A stretch of DNA of 64,000 nucleotides from Amorphochlora amoebiformis (lineage: Eukaryota; Cercozoa; Chlorarachniophyceae). The notes under the pieces were generated by a model. That model was given only the letters and a program-made list of their open reading frames with translations, did no database searches and was not told where the DNA came from. The stretch covers positions 1 through 64,000 of the forward strand of contig BAAHQB010000015.1 in assembly GCA_054601695.1 (NCBI GenBank), read 5' to 3'. Shown piece by piece: positions 53,636 through 64,000 of the stretch. The first letter of the stretch is position 1; each line of letters starts with the position of its first letter. Both the position numbers and the translations under genes were made by a program.

Positions 53636-53684
<49 letters not shown>

Positions 53685-54330
53685 TATATATATATGTATG
53701 CATATATATATATATATATATGAATAAGAGAAAGGAGATGAGATATGCGTGCATATGCTGTCAATAAACATGCATCTGCAATACATATTTATCACATAAA
53801 TACATGCGCTTTGTATTTCTGAGTGGAAAATCTGAGCGAGAAACTGAAACAATTCTCAGGTCCTCAGGTATGAAGCCATCACGCACCCCGAGTGTGCGAA
53901 AGAAGGCATCAAGCTCTCCAAGTTCAACGGTGATTACGACGGCAGGGTCAAAGGCTCGTTCGACCGTCACTATTGGACGGTATAAGATAAACCTCACCTA
54001 ACATTCTTGAAAATCCCAAGTGAAAAAGGTGTTGTTGGTGCGTCGTTAATTCGTTTTGTATGTGTGGCGTCTGTGTGTGTGTGTGTGGGTATGTGTATGT
54101 GTGTGTGTGTGTGTATTTGTTGCAGGTGAACCGATGTGGGTTGGAAGAGCAGAAATACGTTCTTGATTACTTTGACACGAAGAAATTCGATGAGATGACC
54201 ATGCCTTACACTAACGATGATATTGAAATCCGGGTAAATAATAACGCACACCGTACTTATGCTATCAGATACACGTATAATATTAAAACTATACATGCAT
54301 ATGTATGCAGTATATATGTACTGTACATAT

Positions 54331-54369
<39 letters not shown>

Positions 54370-54786
54370 TATAATATATATATAATATATATATAGTATA
54401 TATTACATATCATTCTTAACATTAAGCTATAAATTTACAAAACGAGCACACATTTATACTGCGGTTTTTCATAGGCTTCACTAAACAATGTCCCTATTTT
54501 CATAGGCTTCACTAACAATGTCCCTATTTTGCCCTATTTTTCCTACATAAAGGTGCGGCCTGACTCCGACGTAAAGGGCAATCTGGACGCAATTAAGCAT
54601 CAGGTACTAATGCTCACCTCTTATATACAATCGTGCTGCAGTATATATAGTGGCTTAAGTGGTGTCAATTAGTGTTCATGTCGACACGGTAGCAAGCATG
54701 TGTACACGTAGCTACGTAGCTGTGATCATTTCGAGGAATGTCTTGAACTATTTGTATTAGTATGTATTTTATATCATAACAAATAA

Positions 54787-54819
<33 letters not shown>

Positions 54820-54932
54820 CACAAGTAAAAAGATCCTATAGACACAAAATGCACACGCGTATATTTTCGATATTCCTACAGGTTGCCACCGGGAGTGTGT
54901 ATGGATCTACCGCTGATCCTGGAGCAAAGTAG
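52249..54932 (+). CDS. HCCS: EF-hand / holocytochrome c synthase (cytochrome c heme lyase) fusion with plastid-type leader
   Basis: Ten exons in phase: 52249-52569, 52637-52729, 52887-52940, 52998-53128, 53195-53270, 53495-53581, 53860-53979, 54126-54233, 54553-54603, 54882-54932; 363 aa. HCCS attaches heme to the CXXCH site of c-type cytochromes (System III), normally in the mitochondrial intermembrane space. Residues 1-20 are a signal peptide ([15 protein letters not shown]), 21-65 a basic transit-like stretch, then RR, hydrophobic [15 protein letters not shown] and GGAEA/A, a lumenal cleavage-type site. An EF-hand loop ([13 protein letters not shown]) follows. The HCCS core has [29 protein letters not shown], the heme-ligating His in [25 protein letters not shown] and YVLDYFD. 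No Cys-Pro heme motifs seen. Exon 2 begins with ATG, so a leaderless form is possible. Confidence 0.87.
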
Positions 54933-55434
54933 GCTACTACATGTAGGACACTAATATGAGGCGCACCCACAAAGTAGCATGAGTGTAACAACAGGGGTGG
55001 ACCAACGGAGAAGAGGGAAGAGTAGAGCTGGGGGATAGGGGGGTAGCGGTCTGTGGTAGTAAGTGCAGAAGCGAACACGAGTCTAGCAGGACTCATAAGT
55101 ACGTGTAAAATTGTTGAAAAATGTTCTAGCGGTATTGAAGTAGGTGAAGTTCCGAATAATGATCATGGCTTATTCGTTCATCATCACATGGGTAGCTAAG
55201 AACTTCTTATTAATTAGACAAGTATTATGACATTTTTATTAACTAGAATAATCGTCTAGATCGTGATACGAGCAAGCCACAATTGCGTGCACATATACAA
55301 GAATATATCATGATATTAACTTATGATATTAAAAATATAAATATATATGTGTATCATAGTATCATAGTATCATGGTAAATACCAAAAAATAAATTTTCAT
55401 TTGAAAACTAATAGATATAGATGTATTTAGTATA

Positions 55435-55467
<33 letters not shown>

Positions 55468-55509
55468 GAATACATATATACATATATCTAGGTATATTTA
55501 GTACATTTA

Positions 55510-55542
<33 letters not shown>

Positions 55543-55614
55543 CTGCATTATGACACACCAGTATAAATTAGCCATTTGAAGTAACTAATTGAACTTGTTC
55601 TAGTTCTTAAGTTC
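54933..55614. other. Gene-free stretch 3' of the heme-lyase gene
   Basis: Unique AT-rich sequence with a short TA tract at 55430-55545. No exon found. It separates two converging transcripts. Confidence 0.6.
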
Positions 55615-55965
55615 TTAGCTCAAGCTCGCCTTAATCATATCCACCGACCGACTCACCGCCATCGATATCACATCCCGCAGGCCCCGTGTCTTGCTCTCGG
55701 AAAGCAATCTTTCCATTTCTTTCGCCTGAGGGGCAGAGATATCTGAGACAGGGAGGGCACACGTGCAGCTGGAGGATCATGAGACTTAAGAGAGGGAGAC
55801 TGAAATCAGGAGGGAGATATCGAGAAATTGGAGAGAAAGAGAGAGAGAGAGAGAGAGAGTTGACCAGCAGGATTCGGGCAGGGCGACGGGAGACCTGTCG
55901 GTTGGTTATGATGGTGACGCACTTGCGGAGTAACGCGGCGGCCGCATCGGAAGCGGCTTTAAAGC
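55615..55965 (-). CDS. Two C-terminal exons of an unidentified minus-strand gene
   Basis: Exon 55965-55895 (FKAASDAAAALLRKCVTIIT then NRQ) joins in phase across a GT-AG intron to the last exon 55725-55615 (AKEMERLLSESKTRGLRDVI, ends SVDMIKASLS stop). The sequence is helical and charged, with no family I recognise. A possible upstream exon at about 56810-56735 (EIKTSDSSLFPTGVRERVGG) can be joined in phase but its acceptor is weak. It may belong to the same gene as the Tudor-like exons at 59960-61119. Confidence 0.5.
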
Positions 55966-56099
55966 CTATGTTTGAATTTGTCGATGTTTTTTGGTCGATG
56001 GGGATAGATAGATAGGGGGAGTGGATTTTAGAGATTTTACCGGGTGTTGTGGTTGTATTCTGTGTAAGGGTGAATATGCATGTATTCATGTATACACAC

Positions 56100-56117
56100 A
56101 TATGTATATACATATAT

Positions 56118-56191
<74 letters not shown>

Positions 56192-56284
56192 TATTTAAAT
56201 ATGGTGTAGATTTTTTAGTTGTACACAACACATATATATGTATATATGACAATATATATATATGTATATATATATTTATATATG

Positions 56285-56317
<33 letters not shown>

Positions 56318-56465
56318 AATATAAATATTTATATATATGTATGTATACATATACACACATACATATATATACATATATACATTATATACATATATATATA
56401 CACACACATATATATATATGTATATATATTCATATATATACATATATACATTATAAATACACACG

Positions 56466-56541
<76 letters not shown>

Positions 56542-57009
56542 TTAATATTTATAAATACATACACTTTACCCATCCACACATGTAAAAGAAAGCTCTGTCC
56601 AAACACACATCACATCTCCGCCCTTACCCTTCTCTTCCGCCACGATACCGACGACACACAAGCCCCAAACCGTCCCCTCCCCCCCCCCCCCCCCTTGGAT
56701 CCCACGCGTCTCTTCATACACCTCACTTACTAACCCGCCCACCCTCTCCCTCACTCCCGTCGGAAAAAGAGAACTATCCGAAGTTTTAATCTCTTTCTTT
56801 TCCATTTTTTCGGTGATTTCGAGGCAGGTAAAGAGAGCGGAGAAAGAGAGATAGATGCACATGGGGTGGGGGGAGGGGGGGGAGGGGTGGTGGAGGAGAG
56901 ACCAGAGGATTTGACGGGGGGGGGAGGGGGTTAGTTTTTGTGGAGGCAGGGTGTGTGGAGGGAGGGTGCCGAGTAGGCCTAAGGGCTGAAGATTGGGAAG
57001 GAAGTGCCT

Positions 57010-57074
<65 letters not shown>

Positions 57075-57096
57075 TATATTTATATATATTTATATA

Positions 57097-57157
<61 letters not shown>

Positions 57158-57201
57158 TAAATATATATATCCATTGCTAAGACGTGGACATATGTATTTA
57201 A

Positions 57202-57294
<93 letters not shown>

Positions 57295-57714
57295 TGTTAG
57301 CGCAGTGGTATAGTAGATGGTAGTCCAGAGTTCGATTCAAGTCCGTTTGGATTACGACGAATGATAATAGATAACTTCTTGCGGTAGTCGGATGCTTCCT
57401 TTCTTCCTCCGGAACCGTATGGGTTCCGGGAATATTATGGGTTCCGATTCCGAGAATATTATGGGTTCCGAGAATATTATGGGTTCCGACTATTGTGCTA
57501 TTACTCGTATACTCTGAGGAACTGACGGTAGTCTAGCCAGCCGCCGCGTAGTTAACTAGCTATAGGTTCCGCGCTAGCTCTACATGTTGTAACAATATAT
57601 GTGTATGTATATGTATATATATATGTGTGTATGTGTATATATATGAAAAATCATACATACATATATATATATACATATGTACATGTATATAATATTTATG
57701 TAATGCAAGGATTC

Positions 57715-57745
<31 letters not shown>

Positions 57746-57865
57746 TATATATATATATGTATATATAGGTATATATACATGTATGTATGTGTATGTATAT
57801 GAAAAATCATATATATATATATATATATATATGTACGTGTATATAATATTTATGTAATGCAAGGA

Positions 57866-57903
<38 letters not shown>

Positions 57904-57919
57904 TACGTATACATATATA

Positions 57920-57960
<41 letters not shown>

Positions 57961-57974
57961 ACATATATTATATA

Positions 57975-58005
<31 letters not shown>

Positions 58006-58099
58006 AATTATATATCGTTACTTGAGTATAGCCCGTCTTCCTTCCCTGTCGACTCTATATATATATTTATATATGTATATATATATGTATATATATATA

Positions 58100-58176
<77 letters not shown>

Positions 58177-58255
58177 AATATATATATATATATAATATAT
58201 ATAATATAAAATATAAAGAAAAGAGTATGTATATGTTTATATGGGGGGGGGAATC

Positions 58256-58317
<62 letters not shown>

Positions 58318-58396
58318 CAAAAATGTATTTATATGCATATATGTATGTTATTGTTAAAAATAATTATTATTATTATGATATATTTATAATATGTAT

Positions 58397-58427
<31 letters not shown>

Positions 58428-58579
58428 CATAAATACGTGAACGGTTATGTTATACACACACACACATATACATATATATATATATGCATATATATATATA
58501 TATATTATACAGCTACAAGTGTTTTTATATTATATGTATATTTGTAAGTATGTACACAAATATGCAAAATCTCGTATAC

Positions 58580-58611
<32 letters not shown>

Positions 58612-58614
58612 TAT

Positions 58615-58669
<55 letters not shown>

Positions 58670-59133
58670 TAATATACAGTGCAATGAGGCGAGATTACAT
58701 TTTAGTATACTTCACAGTAGATGGTGTATGTAATGTAATATTCCCTAATCTCTAGAGTACAATGTAATATATATATTCTGCAAGGTTGTACAATGGGTGA
58801 TGATATAAGGACGACAAGGCGAGTGCGACGAGGCGAGGATACTGGGGCTTTGAACACCCGAAAAATAACAAACATATTGACAATATCCATCCATGCTCAC
58901 AGACAACCTATAAATATACATAATCATGTACTACATATCGAAAATATCCGTAACATATATGTAATGTATATCGACTGTATGCGTATATGGGGACATATAT
59001 CTTATGTATAACATGTGATGCATATCATATACGTATCGACAGTGTCTATCCATGCTCACAGATAACCTAGAAATATACGTGTATTTATCAATGTGTACAT
59101 ATAGGAATATATGTAATATATGTGTATGTATGA

Positions 59134-59169
<36 letters not shown>

Positions 59170-59175
59170 CATATG

Positions 59176-59225
<50 letters not shown>

Positions 59226-59254
59226 AAATATATATAATATATATAGACATACAT

Positions 59255-59289
<35 letters not shown>

Positions 59290-59385
59290 ACACATATGCA
59301 TGATATACATATACATATATTCATGTATCAAATTTTATTTGTGTTTCAAAAATGGACTATATGTGTACAGAAATATATTTTCATC

Positions 59386-59416
<31 letters not shown>

Positions 59417-59950
59417 ATACATATACGTATACATTTATATATATATATATATATATAACCTAAATATGAATATTTCATATGTATATATATATATATATAT
59501 ATATGAGGATATCTAATATTCGTATACACATACACACATATACCTATCTATGTATAAATGTATGTATGCGTAAATATAAACATGAACATACCCCTTCTCA
59601 TAAAGAATGCTCACGATATCTCTCTCTCTCCCTCTCTCTCTCTCTCCCTCTCTCTCTCTCGCTCTCTCTCTCGCTCTCTCTCTCTCGCTCTCTCTCTCTC
59701 GCTCTCTCTCTCTCGCTCTCTCTCTCTCGCTCTCTCTCTCTCGCTCTCTCTCCCTCCCTCGCTCGCGCTCTCTTTCTCTCCCTCAAGAATGCTCACGATA
59801 TCTATCTCTCTCTCCTCTCGCTCTATCTCTATCTCTTTCCTCTCTTCTCTCTCTCTCACTCTCTCTCTCCCTCTTTTTCTCCCTCTCTTCCCTCTCTCAC
59901 CCTCCCTTGTCTCTTCCCCCCGTTCCCCCTTTCCCCCCCCTCTCTTCTTT
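56100..59950. repeat. TA-rich stretch with CT run, poly-C and short duplications
   Basis: TA tracts at 56100-56190, 56460-56540, 57010-57150, 57205-57290, 57700-58010, 58060-58300, 58580-58670 and 59130-59510. About 18 C in a row lie at 56677-56694. ATGGGTTCCGAGAATATT units lie at 57417-57490. A ~150-base segment containing ATGAAAAATCATA and TTTATGTAATGCAAGGATTC is duplicated at 57640-57715 and 57800-57870. A CT-rich run fills 59620-59940. Nothing coding was seen apart from the doubtful exon near 56735-56810. Confidence 0.75.
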
Positions 59951-59959
59951 TTGTTCTAC

Positions 59960-63838
<3,879 letters not shown>

Positions 63839-64000
63839 TTAGGCTTAGGCTTAGGCTTAGGCTTAGGCTTAGGCTTAGGCTCAGGCTTAGGCTTAGGCGT
63901 AGGCTTAGGCTCAGGCTTAGGCTTAGGCTTAGGCTTAGGCTTAGGCTTAGGCTTAGGCTTAGGCTTAGGCTTAGGCTTAGGTTTAGGCTTAGGCTTAGGC
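63839..64000. repeat. (TTAGGC)n array at the window edge
   Basis: Hexamer GCTTAG repeated to the end of the window, with a few GCTCAG, GCGTAG and GTTTAG variants. It is one base different from the TTAGGG-type block at 1457-1921. Its G-rich strand points rightward. It may be a telomere-like satellite or simply a minisatellite; it is cut by the window end. Confidence 0.9.

Noticed and set aside
57298-57350. tRNA-like A box (TTAGCGCAGTGG) and B box (GAGTTCGATTC)
   Set aside because: Distance between boxes is about a dozen bases too short for an anticodon arm, and no acceptor stem pairs. At best a decayed tRNA-derived fragment.
63839-64000. TTAGGC repeats as evidence for a nematode
   Set aside because: TTAGGC is the nematode telomere unit, but the genes include plastid proteins with bipartite leaders and the other telomeric block is TTAGGG type.

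Overview
The window is nuclear DNA of an intron-rich, photosynthetic eukaryote. At least eight protein genes can be rebuilt by joining GT-AG exons in phase, and TTAGGG-type telomeric repeats are present. Three genes (a plastid-type ribosomal protein L29, a Psb27-like protein and an EF-hand/heme-lyase protein) begin with a secretory signal peptide followed by a transit-peptide-like stretch. That is the import signal of a secondary (complex) plastid. L29 is plastid-encoded in red-derived plastids but nuclear in the green line, so a secondary green plastid, most likely a chlorarachniophyte alga such as a Bigelowiella relative, fits best. The lineage is an inference; the leaders and gene families are read from the sequence.

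Layout. 1-4.1 kb is subtelomere-like: three copies of one repeat family, an interstitial (CCCTAA)n block and TA tracts. 4.1-7.1 kb holds importin alpha (minus) head-to-head with plastid L29 (plus). 7.1-9.8 kb is TA-rich and gene-free. 9.8-21.8 kb holds a Psb27-like thylakoid-lumen protein (minus) head-to-head with COQ5 (plus), both with introns full of minisatellites. 24.0-47.5 kb holds a MOB4/phocein-type kinase adaptor (minus) head-to-head with an Nbr1-type FW domain module (plus), which runs into, and may be fused to, a ~20 kb ubiquitin-specific protease gene with about 45 exons. 48.9-54.9 kb holds a MYST histone acetyltransferase (minus) head-to-head with an EF-hand/holocytochrome c synthase fusion (plus). 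55.6-61.1 kb contains minus-strand exons of one or two unidentified genes, one carrying a Tudor-like domain. The window closes with a (TTAGGC)n array.

How the genes relate. They are not a pathway. They cover nuclear import, plastid translation, photosystem II care, ubiquinone synthesis, kinase scaffolding, deubiquitination, histone acetylation and cytochrome c maturation. All four neighbouring opposite-strand pairs are divergent, with only about 110-213 bp between start codons, so shared promoters are likely.

Most striking signals: (1) tandem duplications or arrays that copy exon-intron junctions next to many exons of COQ5 and the protease; (2) a tripartite, thylakoid-lumen-like leader and EF-hand on a System III cytochrome c heme lyase; (3) a protease whose catalytic domain is split by UBA, zinc-finger and beta-trefoil-like modules. 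Exon coordinates were worked out by hand from splice signals, reading phase and family similarity; no alignment program was run.
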